Source: Diospyros lotus (lineage: Eukaryota; Streptophyta; Magnoliopsida; Ericales; Ebenaceae). From it: a stretch of DNA of 64,000 nt. Each line of letters opens with the position of its first letter. Position 1 is the stretch's first letter. Below the pieces are notes generated by a model. That model saw only the letters and a program-made list of their open reading frames with translations, had not been told where the DNA came from and made no database searches. The stretch is from the NCBI RefSeq assembly GCF_014633365.1, contig NC_068338.1, positions 27,158,291 to 27,222,290 on the forward strand, read 5' to 3'. Below are positions 50,340 to 61,804 of the stretch, piece by piece. Position numbers and translations under genes: made by a program.

Positions 50340-51245
50340 TTTTTTCTTTTTGGACCTTTTTTAATCAACTCCTGGCCATGTTTTTATTCTTTTCCTGCTA
50401 ACTTTTTCTCAGACCAATAGCTCTCATCCAAGTTTTAAGTTATTTTGATAAGTTTAGTTATTAGAATAATGTTCTTCTGATGTGGCGCTGCGCCTTTCAT
50501 CCAGTTAGATTGATTTTGACCACAAATGTATAAATTGGATTTTAGTGAACTTCAACTCAAAGAGGACGCGAGGTTTCCGGGATTGTTTCTGATCAGTTCC
50601 AAGAGGTGGATGGAGAGAATGGGGGAATCCTTCACTTCACTTCACTTGCCTTGCATCTTCCTGGAAAAACAAGCTGATATTCCCTTCCAAATTAAATTTA
50701 TGTATATATATATATATATATTGGGAACACATTCTTGGTCAGTTTGGTAAATCGATCACTCACTTGATTTGTTCCTCCGATGTTTGTTGCCTCTAGCTGG
50801 TTGGTCTACGTACTCTCTTTACTTGTCTTGGTGTTCTCATATCTATGGGGTCATATGCAAGCTCTGAACATGGACGTTCCACAAAACTACTTCTCGGCTC
50901 GTTGCTGCAGTCGGATGGATTGCTGGCCTTGTGGGATGGATGCAAATTGTTCCTTTGTTGTATTGAATTTAATTAATTTTCCAGAATTTATATTATTAAA
51001 ATTTGATATTATTGTGTGTATTTTGGAACTGAGGGCCCCAACTTAAATTTTACTGAGTTGGGTTGGGACCCTTTTTGACAAACTTTGGCCCCGTTATTAT
51101 TTCTAGTCTTTTCTGACTGACTTTTTTCTCAGACCAATTAGCAGTCTTTCCAAGTTGAGTTATTTTTTTTAAAAATAATGTTCGTCTCATGAAGTGCTGC
51201 CTTTCATCCTATGGACTGATTTCAACTACAAGTATAGATTATTGT
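50340..51245. repeat. Direct repeat pair flanking membrane-protein fragment
   Basis: About 190 bases at 50345-50540 recur, diverged, at 51055-51245. Both contain TTTTTGGACC-like starts, CTCAGACCAAT, AATAATGTTC and CTTTCATCC in the same order. The pseudogene fragment at 50780-50970 sits between them, suggesting a local tandem duplication of about 710 bp. Confidence 0.65.
50780..50970 (+). pseudogene. N-terminal fragment of the membrane-protein family
   Basis: The start (LLVLVFSYLWGHMQALNMD) aligns with residues 14-32 of the intact protein at 47801-48466. After a frameshift, the DNA encodes LVAAVGWIAGLVGW, matching the second membrane segment (LALVLGWVFGLL). Nothing after the second segment remains. 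The sequence just upstream (ATTTGTTCCTCC) is shared with the copy at 53159, so the 5' flank was duplicated too. Confidence 0.7.
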
Positions 51246-51399
51246 AGTTTAATCCATCAAGCCAACCTAAAGAGCTAGCGCACGGGCTTAATTTCCAAGT
51301 TAGTTTCAAATTTCAATCAGCGTGTTTCATTTAATTAACAAACTAATTGCTTCTTTTTGGAGGAATTTAATAAAATAATTGCTGTAACATATCCTCTAC

Positions 51400-52870
51400 T
51401 AATTTTTTCCTGGAGAGCCTCTAAGATAGTTTTTACGAAAAAGACAATTTATGCTCCTAAAAGTGTTTCTGGGAGATTTGTTCCCCGAAGACCCGAACAG
51501 TTTTTCGTAGACTCTTAAGGGACTAGTTTTCTCGAAGGCTTAGTCCTTTCGAAACTTAATCTAAGGACTATTAGATACCCTCATTTAAATGATTGTATCA
51601 TGTGCTTTCGTGTATTTACATATGTTATGTGTCTTGCCTTGCCATGTGTCCCAATTCTTTAAAGGGTATAAATATCTCATGACTTTTCGTCTTCTAGACT
51701 CTGAAGACCTCCCTCCAACTCTTCCACATGTCTTTTCGAAAATCTTCCACTCTTTAGGAGACATTATCCAACACTTATCCAGACTACATCTACATCCTTT
51801 GGCAGCATAACCATGTTTGGCTTAGGTATTAAAGGGCCATAAGAGCAGCTCCAATGGAGCGGCAAATGCAGCGCCAACTCCAAATTGGCGCTGAAAACGG
51901 CTCCAACGTATACACCAAAATGGTGTTGGCACAATTTTTCATAACAAAATTTGACGTTGAGTGAATAGTGTAACACCAAATTTGGTGTTATACAATTCAT
52001 TAACACCAAATTTTTTTTTTATTTTATTCTCTATTTTACCCCTCTTTCTATAACTTCAAAATAAGTTATTCCTTTTATATCCTTTATCACTTTTAATACA
52101 TTTATATATTTTGATTAATAATTAAAAATATAAATTAGATTATTATAAAAAAAATATACCAATGAAAATATTTTATTTAGATCTATAAAATAAGTACAAT
52201 ATTGAATATATTTTAAAATATTTAATATATTTTATAAATACCATGGGAAAAATATATTTTAAGAAAATTAATTGAAATATTAAGTGAAAAAAATATTTAT
52301 GGGAAAAATAGTTTCTTTGATTTAAAATATTAGTTGAAAAATGAGATGGATAAATAATTAGGTGGATAAACAATTAATTTGATAAAAGTTATGTAAAAAT
52401 AATTAATTAAAAATTTAGTAAAAAAATTAATTAGAATAACATATTTTGAAAAAAAATTAAAAAATTATGACTATAATTTTTAATTTTTTTTATAAAATAT
52501 GACTAATTATTTTTAATTATATTATACTATTAATATTTATTAAATATTTATTTATATTAAAGATTCTTTTTTACACTAATTTGGTGTCCAACGTTGGAGA
52601 CAACACCAAAATGGTGTTAAGATATTTGGTGTAATCTACTATTGGACACCAAATTGGTGTCCAATTTGATGTTCAACATTAGAGATGCTCTAAGAGAGAG
52701 ATGCTTACATGTCTTCGTGTGTCTTCTGATTGTTTTATGTCTGGTAAATCATAAGACTCAAAAGCCTTCCTGAAGACCCTCTATAGCTCTTCAAAAGACC
52801 TTTCCACAACTTTTCACGCCCAAAGATCCTTCTCCTTCTTTCCATGGGTATCTTTTCACAAGACTTTTTC
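51400..52870 (+). mobile_element. LTR-like repeat remnant split by a Harbinger-type element
   Basis: Sequence on both sides of the element at 51843-52690 is rich in GAAGACC/AGACTC motifs. It has a plus-strand TATA box (GGTATAAATATC near 51665-51676). Its character matches the minus-strand remnant at 16325-19340. Ends and target-site duplication were not found. Confidence 0.35.
51843..52690. mobile_element. PIF/Harbinger-type MITE, 848 bp
   Basis: Inverted ends GAGCAGCTCCAATG and CATTAGAGATGCTC, the GAGCATCTCCAATG-type terminus of plant PIF/Harbinger elements. They are flanked by TAA on both sides (51840-51842 and 52691-52693), the expected 3-bp duplication. A second inner inverted feature repeats ACACCAAAATGGTGTT and variants near both ends. 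The middle is AT-rich without a transposase, so it is non-autonomous. Confidence 0.85.
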
Positions 52871-53158
52871 CAAGCAGACCTCATTCTGTTGCCTAGCCCA
52901 ATTGACTTTTTGCTAAGGTTTCCCAAAACATACAAATTTCAATTATTATATTACGAAAATAACATAAACAAACTACTTCCTTCCAAACTTAATTTACATC
53001 AACGAATTGCTCCTTCTCCTCCTCAATCTGCATGTACATTGAGAAGCTAGCGCCATTCCCATTTCCCAAGCACTGGCCGCCTACATTCATTAATATTCTT
53101 ATTAGTCTCGTCAGCTGTATGTAAGCCGATCATTTAATTTGTTCCTCCAATTAATTAA

Positions 53159-53562
53159 TGCCGTCTCCAGCTACTGAGTCTATTCTCATTTTGCTCCTGC
53201 TTGTCTTCGTGTTCTCTTATATCTCAGTCATGGAAGCTCTGCACATTGACTAGCAGTAGTGTTCTTGGGGAACATTGTCGTCTCATACTCTTCAGACAAA
53301 TCAGTGCCCTGCAATGTTGGCCTTCTTGTTTCTTGCTGTCTCCTGGTTCTGCGGTCTCTATTGCCTCGAACCTTGCACAGATTTTGGAGTTCTCGGCTTC
53401 CTTCTCAGCGCGTGTTTGAACTTGCCGCGCGCTGAGCCTGTTCGGGAGTTAATTAGAATCCATACGTGGCTTACTTCTTTCGCTTGCATCGCTATCATTG
53501 CACGCGCTGCACTATTTGTTAAGCCCGGCCCGATACCACCTCCCGAGCAACCTGGCTATTAG
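53159..53562 (+). pseudogene. Membrane-protein family copy, frameshifted
   Basis: An ATG at 53159 opens a family N-terminus (LLLLVFVFSYISVMEAL) that stops at a TAG (53252-53254). The second membrane segment and following loop are deleted. The sequence resumes with AVVFLGNIVVSY and, after another frameshift, runs through EPCTDFGVLGFLLSACLN to a Pro-rich tail ending near 53562. An adjacent ORF to 53737 has one more hydrophobic stretch of unknown origin. At least two frame breaks and one deletion mean it cannot make a normal family member, although the 3' ORF from 53275 is itself 95 codons. Confidence 0.85.
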
Positions 53563-54108
53563 TCAGGAATTCAATTCATGGTCGCAGTTGTTCATCTATT
53601 TCCTTCTGTTGCTCGCTCTTTTAGCCATCTGGCTCATCTCTTTATGTTTGGGATTGTTGTGTGTGCCTCTTTCCCCAAATCTAGCTCCTAGACTGGATCC
53701 AGCCGCCTCCAATGGAAGCTGCTCTGCTGCAATTTGAGCAACAAAATATGAATTTGGAAGGAAATTAATGTTAATATTTTATTTATAATTAAAATGCTAT
53801 TTTCTTTAAGACTAATTTTTTTATGATCTTACAAATTTATTATTAAAATTAGATATTTTGACATATTCATGTACCTTTAAACCACTTTAATTTATGTATC
53901 ATCGAGGTGTAATTTATGTATAGATGCCCTTAAAACCTTGTATCATCGAGATTCTAAACTTGTGACTTTTAGACATATTTTCTAATTCTTATAAGCTTCT
54001 CTAGTATTACCAGTTGGGTTTAAGGGTGAAAGAGTTGATGGTGTTGTCACGGAAGCATAATATAAAGAATACTGTATGTATGTATACATATATATCGAGA
54101 GACAGAAA
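53563..54108. other. Intergenic, no firm gene
   Basis: Contains the 3' part of a 79-codon ORF with a Leu-rich hydrophobic stretch, then AT-rich sequence. Nothing is recognised. Confidence 0.4.
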
Positions 54109-54132
54109 GGGGGGGGGGGGGGGGGGGGGGGG
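54109..54132. repeat. Uninterrupted run of 24 G
   Basis: A perfect G24 homopolymer, preceded by GAGAGACAGAAA. Such runs are rare in AT-rich plant DNA. They can form G-quadruplexes, and their length is unreliable in most sequencing data. Confidence 0.95.
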
Positions 54133-54176
54133 AGATCAGCAAATCAGTTCTCAATTTGGGTCAGGTCACTAAGGAC

Positions 54177-54638
54177 CTAACTTCGACTTCCATCTTGCAA
54201 CTGCAGCACTGGACTAGCAGCTTCCTGAGGAAGCTGCATCGGGTCAAGGCAGTAGCGCAGTACAATGATCGCGATGCAGGCAAGGGAAACAACCCACGTG
54301 TAGATTCCAACCCCAAACAAGCTCAGCCCCTCGTTCAGACAAGCACTGAGAAGGAAGTCCAAAACCCCAAAATCCGTGCAACGGTTAGCAGTAAACAGAG
54401 AAGGCAGAACCAGGTACAAGCATGGAACAAGAATACCAACATACATACAGGCCACGGATTTTTGTGTCAAGTAGTAGACGAGGATGTTCCCGAAGAACAT
54501 CACTGCAGCTCCGCTGGTCTTCCCAAAGCCTCCATAGCCTTCAAATAGCGAGCCCAACACTTGGATTTCAGGTTTGGTAGATACTATGTTACTTGAAATT
54601 ATTACTATACCAGGCTTGATATGTGGAATATTATACAC
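54177..54638 (-). pseudogene. Membrane-protein family copy lacking the N-terminus
   Basis: An open frame of 153 codons. From about residue 30 (SLFEGYGGFGKTSG) it follows the intact protein: two membrane segments, CTDFGVLDFLLSACLNEGLSL, a last membrane segment and a short tail ending LQLQDGSRS. The first two membrane segments are absent and the first 25-30 residues do not belong to the family. It could be a truncated but translated protein; loss of half the membrane domain makes a pseudogene more likely. No stop or frameshift occurs within the retained part. Confidence 0.7.
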
Positions 54639-56367
54639 TACTCATTAATTGTTAAATTACCCATTTACCATTTTGATCTTGGAATCAGACCTATCACGTA
54701 TATGCTTCTAATCTGATTGTAGCTCAACCATCATTCATGGTGAACTTGGTACAATTCAAAGCTAAGTCGGGCTATTTAACTAGAAAAAAATTGTCAAATG
54801 TGGAAAAATTTAACAGATTTGGAAAGGAAAAAAAAAAGGCGAATCTGGGTTCAACTTGCTAACCTTAAAAAAGTACTTACGTGACTTTTTATTTAAATTT
54901 ATTTAAATAAATTTATTTATTCCATAAATTTATTTTGAATCTTACAAAAAAAAAAATGACACATATTTTTTCACTGCATTTCATAAAATTTAACAAACAA
55001 TTTGTTAAAAATTTTGAAATATTTTTTAATTTTATCTTAATTATTTTATATAAAACATTTTAATCTTTATCTTAATATAATTTTATTTTACACAAATTAT
55101 TGATCTGAAAAAAATTTAACAGAGAAGGGTGCCCTAACAATGAGGCGGCGATATGGACGCGGATATGTTCATTTGGCAGTGAGCGATGCAATGATCGAAG
55201 AAAGGAGAGGCGGTGGCGGGGGAAAGCAGCATACGTGTTGAGAACAAAGATGAGGTGAGACGATGGGTGAACAGGTGGTTGATGACGGAGAATAGTGACA
55301 GTGGAGATGCTCCTCAGGCAGATGATGGTCTGCCTTCTACGCTTGATCGAGAGGGAGAGATGAGAGAACAGGTCAGTGAGGCAAGCCGGTGGTGAGTGAA
55401 GTAGTGGTCGGAGACAGAATTATGACGGTCGTAGTGCTAGGCGACCGATCATGGTTAGCCCTTCTTGACTTAAGAGAGAGAGAGAGAGAGATCTACATTT
55501 GGAGAAGAGAGAGAGTGACAGTAGCTTTTAAACTTCTAGAAAGTAACCCCTGACTGTGCAACCCCCATCACGAACTAGGGTTCTATTGCCAGTGATGGCC
55601 TAATTTTAAATTGCGACACAAGCCCTATTGACCCCTGACAACATCGACAATCTCCACCTCCACGGTTCTCCTGAGCTTCTCGCAAAGTGTATCAGCCCAG
55701 ACAGAGCCTCCATGTCCGTTGTCCCTTTCACTCACCTTATTCGTCGCCGTATTAACAGGCATATATCATGATATCCATGCACCAGCTATGGGATGGATGG
55801 GATTGATTATATACAAAAATGGTCTCAGTGATCGGGGAGAGGGTGAGAGTAGATATATATCTGACCTTTGGCCTTCTCGATGATCCTAGAAATCTTGTAC
55901 ATGCATCATCACCGTCGTGAGGACCGGAGGCCAACAAGATAAGAGAACACAACAGCAAGAAAACAATAAACCAATTAACTTTATTTAGATTGAGCTAAAT
56001 ATGTGGGAACAAGGCCCCCTACCCATCTCGGCATCGTCCCTGTAGATACGCATTTGGTTTGAGGATTGGTTGGATCACAAGAGTGCATGCCAACACATTG
56101 ATAGATATATAAGATGAGTAGGAACCAATTGAAGGAGAGTCGACCAAGCAGCTGGAGACATTAATGACCTATTTCATTGATTGATCAAGCACCACTGAGT
56201 GACGCTGAGTCGCGGAAATCCCGCTCTTTCTCTTTCTCGGCACTCCTGAGGTTGGCTTGACTTGATTACAATTATGAAAAATGATTTTCATTGCCGAATC
56301 AGGGGCGCGAGGGGTCAAATGAGTCCCTGTTTCGGCAACAATAACAGAACGCGTTTTGAGAAATGAA

Positions 56368-56650
56368 GACTTTGTTTTCTTTATTATTTTTAGATCGTTT
56401 TTAGTTTTTTAAATTATTAAAAATATGTTTATTTTATATTTTTATAAATAAAAAAATATAAAAAATACTCAAAACAATAAAAAAAATCATTTAACTATTT
56501 TCATCCCAAATGCATTCAAAATTTTCAAAAGGCAAAAAATATTACAATAAAAAAAAATGCATTTTTACGATCTCAAAACACACTCAAAGTATAAAATTAA
56601 AAATGAATTTAAAACTCAAAACTAAAAATTAAAATACGAAAAGAACATAC
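56368..56650. mobile_element. MITE, diverged copy 2 of the 25697 family
   Basis: Shares with 25697-26182 the order: GTTTTCTTTATT-like end, TTTTTAGTTTTT, an ACTC(A/T)AAACAA stretch, ATTTTCATCC, and an end reading ACTAAAAATTAAAA then AAAAGAAC. It is shorter and more decayed. Confidence 0.5.
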
Positions 56651-56856
56651 CAAAATTTTTGCCAAAGATGATCGAGAAGCTGAAATGGGGGTGCCCTAAA
56701 TGAGTGGGAACTTTTCCCATCAAGATCCGAAGCCATGAAAATGTTGGGTAGTGCTTTATTCTGATAGCTGGCCTGGCTCATAAAGGAGGGTTAGAAGAAC
56801 TATGAGCTGCCGAAGTACCATGTGAGAGTAAATAACCGTTAAAGAAAGAATTCATG

Positions 56857-56925
56857 GGATCTCCATGTTGTAAGCTTCCATGAGCGAGTTTAGAGAAAAG
56901 GACGCCCATGAATAAGAAAAACAGG
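56857..56925 (-). pseudogene. Short N-terminal relic of the membrane-protein family
   Basis: Minus-strand sequence encodes SLMEAYNMEI in one frame, identical to the same stretch in the copy at 61805-62269 and close to the intact gene (ILETYRMEI). Nothing recognisable follows. Confidence 0.6.
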
Positions 56926-57903
56926 TCTAATACAAGAGGCTACAATAAATAATGCAGTAACAAAATGAAAGTAGGATGTAGCAAAGATTGGACGTCCGTC
57001 CATTGTTCTGCTGTTTCTTTGGCTGTTTTGGATGAATTCCATATTCATCCAAGGGCTATGATTCTAGTCCAGAGTTGAAGATGTGATAGTTCCAAATGTA
57101 AACAAATTTGGGACAACCATGCGAATTGGAAGCAAATAATTGACTGTCTCTTTCACTTTCAAGTGGGTGTCAAGGTACGTAGGTGAATGTGAAAAAGACA
57201 AGTTTCTCCCACACTTGGTTCAAGTGAAAAGAAAGACGGGACTACATTAACACCAGAAGTCCCCTCCACACAGAGGACTGAAAGGTGGCATGAGATAGCC
57301 ACGTCAAGTACTAATTCAGTACATTGAATGAGGATAATTTGTAGAAGAAGTATGCTATTTGTAGAATGCCCCTAGTGCAATATTCCATTCCAACTTTCAT
57401 GCATACTTCTCCTGACACAACTCTATCTACAACTAATGTTTCTCCAAACATTAACCATTTCTCATTCCAATTACTTCGCCTACCAGATATCTGACAATTA
57501 GTGGGTTTAAAACATAATATTAAGGAGGATTATAGATCTTCAATTTTTGCTCAAAACAAAATTACTATACAATAGTTGGAGAGCAATTTTAACATACTAT
57601 TAACAGGCCTCATTCAACAAGGATTGGCCCCTCATAACTCCAGGTGGCTCTGCCGTAAACAGCCAGTGGTTTCTTCTCACTGTCTCCTTTCAATTTATAG
57701 TCTGCCACTGCCACTGGATGTTGAGAATGCTACGACAATAGATTGATTAAATATCCCCTATCTAAATAGCTGAAAATGGACCCCAAAAAAGTGCAATACC
57801 TAGAATACAGAAAGGCACCATGAAACGTTTTTACTTGACTCAATTGTGTGCTGTTACCGTGGCCTCTGATTTTACCTAGAATATGAGATATATGTTGGAC
57901 GTA

Positions 57904-58648
57904 TCACTTCTCTTCCAATAGTAGAGATGCGCAAGATAACAGTGATGATAACTCCTCTTCTGTTGCCAAGCCAAAACCTTGCCACCGAATTCTACCAAAA
58001 TTGTCGAGCAAAAATATATACCTGTAGAGTATGGGCAAAAAAAAAAAAAAAATAAAGTTTCAAAACAATCAAATTGCATCTGGCTAATGAAGATTGAAAT
58101 TATCAAAGTAAAAATGTTCATACCCAGTGAGAAGGTTCAATATTCTAAGCTCTTTTCTGAAGTAGTAATGATCTCCAAATGAATAGACAATCTGTCTCTG
58201 CAACACGTCCATCCTTTCATTGGGTTTAGACTTCCTCATTATCCGGAGGAGTAGCCGCTTGATTGGATTGCGTGATAGTAGCCACGAGTCAATAAAGGAG
58301 ACCTAAACATGAAATTATTCATTCATCAATATGTTACCACACATGATGCATTCTAATAGAAAAACTCCTCAAATTGTAAAAATGGCCAAGAAATTTAAAA
58401 GTAAAGGCATGACTTGTATTACCACATTGATATATTATATATTGGAAGTCTGGAATATTTCTATTCTGTTCTCCCCATTTACAAAGGAAAGAGACATAAT
58501 CATACAGTTCTTTTCTTTATCTGAAAAAGTGACATCATATCACAACACAAAATTTGTAGGCAAAAACACAAGTGACGGGCAAAACTAAAGTAAACCAACC
58601 AGGCAACTAGTTACTCAGGAATCAAGCAGTCTTAGATCTGACCTCTTT

Positions 58649-58685
<37 letters not shown>

Positions 58686-60684
58686 GTCACTTATTTCCTT
58701 ACAGTTTGATTGATATAGCTTTAAAAAAAAAGATCCATACACAAAAGATCAACCATCATCCAAGGTCTAAAAACAGAATCAGAACGTGCATACACAGGAC
58801 CAATAACTAATAAAGTAAAACAAGGAAGGCATCTGGTAATCAAGTTTAACTTTATATGCATGTGGCAATCAAACCACCTCAAAGCACAATGTGAATGTGT
58901 TTCATGTTAAAAAAACTCAAGGCAGAAAAAAGAACTTTAAGTCTTGACAAAATCTCATGAACAGGTATTATAAGTCTTTCTTATTATTGTAAAGGATAAG
59001 AACAAAAAGAACTTTAAGCCTTTCTTATTATTGTAAAAGATAAATATATATTTATGCTAGCTGGTTCACATTATTTTGAAATAGGTAATCTTTAAATCAA
59101 ATTGATCCTCAAAAAATTTCATAATCCAAATTCCAAATGATCTTAATATAAGGGCAAACATATTGCTTGATCTTAGAAAAAGGAGAAAACACATGGTGTT
59201 TTACCATGAATCCCCTCAACTAGGCTGATAGCTCATACATATCCCATCTAAAACAGGGTACAATACAGCTTACTCTATAACACATAGTCAGCTACTCTGA
59301 AATTTCTCTTCTCAAGGATAGTAATTTTGAAGTGCATAATTTGGGTTTCAAAAACAGTCTAGTGAAAACAAAGTTCAAATATTAAATGAATCTTTCAATA
59401 GAACAAGCTAAGAAGTCCATATTCTAGGAATGTCATAAATAGTTTCCCCTTCTAATTTAAAACTAGTTCTTGATCATTATTTTTCTTTATCTAATTGAAA
59501 AAGATGAGCTGGAAGCAATTATGGCAAACTGAATGGAACGAGTCTTTTAATTAAGCACTCAAGTTAAAATAGTACCTCGTATAACTTAACTTTTTCTGAG
59601 TTACTGAAATGCTCAAGAAAAGGCAAGCTCCAGGAATCAACCATTGCCTGTTAAACAATAGAAATTTCAGTAGAGACAAAAACTCTGGAAGAAACCTGAA
59701 TGTTAGGCAAATTATCTTTGAAATAAATGTTGCTAAAACCTTGCTAATATTGAGTTTAATCATCATGAATAAACTCCAACCGTTGAACAATAATCTTTAG
59801 TACGAGAATAAATCTATAACATGGCCAAATAGTCAGACCTGAGAACTTGCTCGAAACGAAAGACATAGCAACGTTGCCTTGGGGACCCCTGACTTGTATG
59901 CTTCAACATCATTCCCATTGGAAGCAATGGGAAGTTTAACAGTTGTACCATCTGAATAACTCGCTTCTATTGTAGGAAACTTCACAGCAGCCATTGCCGG
60001 AATTATAATCTTATTTGCCATTGCAATCTACACAAAGTAAAATGACCAAAATTCTAATCACAAACAGAAAACTCCCAAGCCAAACATTGAACACCAATCA
60101 AAAATTAACTATGCACCAATTCATATTACAACTGGAAAAACCAAGAGAAGATACTGAACATAACAACTCCTCAGAAAAGGGAACACATCGACGAATATTT
60201 GATAAGAAAGGTACTACGTCATGTACCTTACCACCGTGTTGCTTCATCTCGGACATGTCGGCAAAGTAGCCCCTATTCATCTCATCAGCACTGTCCCAGA
60301 TAACATTGTCATAAGTAGTAAAAACAGTACAAATTCAACCCATGGACTATTAGAAACGTCAGAATGCAACAGTAGGTACAATAACGTACATCCGAGCACG
60401 CTCTTTCTCGATCGCAGCTTTGTTTCCAATCTGAAAACACAGAGCAACAAGAATTTACGATTAATTGAACTTAAACTCCAGTTTCTTTATCTATTTTGCT
60501 ACGTTTTCTCGGCAAACGAAAAGACGAAAATAGGGGAGACCTGGTAAATGTCGAGGAAGCGATTGGTGATCCTCTGTGATGGGTGGTGTGGAAACGGCTG
60601 ATCTTCGAAGGGGAAGAAGAAGAAGAGTCGAGAACTCAGAATTGCAGGTGCCCTAGAGCTCAATCGATTCAACCTCGACATCAT
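57904..60684 (-). CDS. ATP10: ATP10, mitochondrial ATP synthase assembly factor, 7 exons, 268 aa
   Basis: Plant homolog of yeast Atp10, which helps the Fo subunit Atp6 assemble into ATP synthase at the inner mitochondrial membrane. Exons, in transcript order: 60541-60684, 60390-60430, 60227-60290, 59839-60027, 59576-59647, 58124-58302, 57904-58021; all are GT-AG and total 269 codons. The start at 60684 gives an Arg/Ser-rich presequence (MMSRLNRLSSRAP) fit for mitochondrial import. The ORF extends upstream to 60762, but those residues are acidic and less suitable. Family landmarks: RFLDIYQ, NRGYFADM, HGGK, IPAMAAVKFP, LCLSFRASSQ, VSFIDSWLL, QIVYSFGDHYYFRKE and a C-terminal FGRIRWQGFG. Length agrees with plant ATP10 proteins. 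Exons 3 and 4 are partly duplicated at 62276-62595. Confidence 0.95.
58652..58682. repeat. (AG)n microsatellite in ATP10 intron 5
   Basis: About 15 AG units within the 1,273-bp intron between exons 5 and 6 of ATP10. Confidence 0.95.
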
Positions 60685-61292
60685 CTTTGATCTGATTTCT
60701 CTCTCCCTCTCTGAAACTGAGTCTAGTTCTCTCCCCCCTCTCTCTCGTCCCGTATCGCTCACTGGTTCGCAGCCAGCAAAAGAATTGGGAGGGGTGCTAC
60801 GAGTAACAGGCCGTGACGAGAAACGGGCCCCCTAATTGGGCCCAAATGGAAAGGCCTGTCCAACAACACCTAAGTCTTTTATAGTTAATTTTAACATTTA
60901 CAGAATTATAAATATATCTCAAAAACTAAAAACATTTTTTCATAAATTATCAATTACTTTGTAAAAAATTATAAATATTTTAAAAATTAAAAATATTCCC
61001 AACTTTTCAAAATTTTAAACACTTTTTACACAGCATGAATATTTATAATACTTAAAAATTTTATAATTTTTAAAGTGTTTATAATTCTTAAAAAATAATT
61101 AACAATTTATGTAGAAGTATTATTAATTTATTAAGATATACTCTTTTAATTACTTCATTTAAACTTCCATTATCCATATGCAATTTTGTGAGTTGTATAA
61201 TTAAAGTAATCTCAAAATTATACTATATATACTTTTAATTATTTCTTTATCAAATTTTATAGATTAGGTTCAAAATCAGTTTTGTCTTTATC
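60685..61292. other. ATP10 upstream region and AT-rich spacer
   Basis: The first 100-150 bases contain CT/GA-rich sequence likely to be the ATP10 5' leader and promoter. The rest is AT-rich without genes and ends at the SINE target-site duplication. Confidence 0.5.
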
Positions 61293-61496
61293 TTTGGGAC
61301 CAAAAGATGAAATCCCTCACCTTAAGGGCTCCCTGCAGTTCAGTCCTAAGATTTTTGCAAAAGAGGTAAATCACAGAACTCAACAATGAGATTCAAACAC
61401 AGAACCTGTGACTGCCTATATAACAGCTAGAATCCAAAACTCTTTGGAATCAATACATGTACGGTCTCAACCGCTGAGCTATACCTGTGGGGCCAA
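61293..61496 (-). mobile_element. tRNA-derived SINE, 204 bp
   Basis: On the minus strand the head reads GGCCCCACAGGTATAGCTCA, with an RNA polymerase III A box (TATAGCTCAGCGGTTGAG), and a B-box-like GTTTGAATCT follows about 80 bases later. Both are tRNA-derived promoter parts. The element is bordered by a target-site duplication of 13-14 bp (TTTTGTCTTTATC at 61280-61292; TTTTGTCTTTTATC at 61497-61510). This architecture is typical of plant SINEs. Confidence 0.85.
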
Positions 61497-61510
61497 TTTT
61501 GTCTTTTATC

Positions 61511-61804
61511 TATCCCATATCCTTCTTCGCCTAAGTTAAGGGTTTTATTTTAGGCCCCATCAAGTAGCACACTTTTAAGTTAAGGACCTATATATATACC
61601 TTGCATGTATGTCACATTTATACTAACAAACAAAAACTAAGACAAGTCTAAGACCAACTCGATGCATCACAAATGATTATACGGGCTTTTCCAACTTAAT
61701 ATTTAACTGATTTTCAACAAACAAAATAATTAGCGTAAGCCCACATGTGGAAATCATTTACCAACGGAGAGCTCATTTTCAAGTATATCTCCATGGTAAA
61801 CAGC
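61511..61804. other. Spacer, no gene seen
   Basis: AT-rich sequence between the SINE and the membrane-protein pseudogene. Confidence 0.4.

Larger units (their letters stand above)
54640..57903. other. Intergenic region, no intact gene seen
   Basis: Contains a GA-rich tract at about 55472-55490, a 60-codon ORF at 55213-55395 rich in Glu and Arg without recognisable features, a MITE copy (56368-56650) and a small membrane-protein fragment (56857-56925). The last 300 bases are the likely 3' UTR of ATP10. Confidence 0.5.

Noticed and set aside
55213..55395. 60-codon Glu/Arg-rich ORF
   Set aside because: No recognisable motif, no intron context and no second copy; chance ORF is more likely.
60685..60762. 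Upstream extension of the ATP10 frame to an ATG at 60762
   Set aside because: The added residues are acidic and charged, unlike a mitochondrial presequence, whereas the ATG at 60684 begins a typical one.
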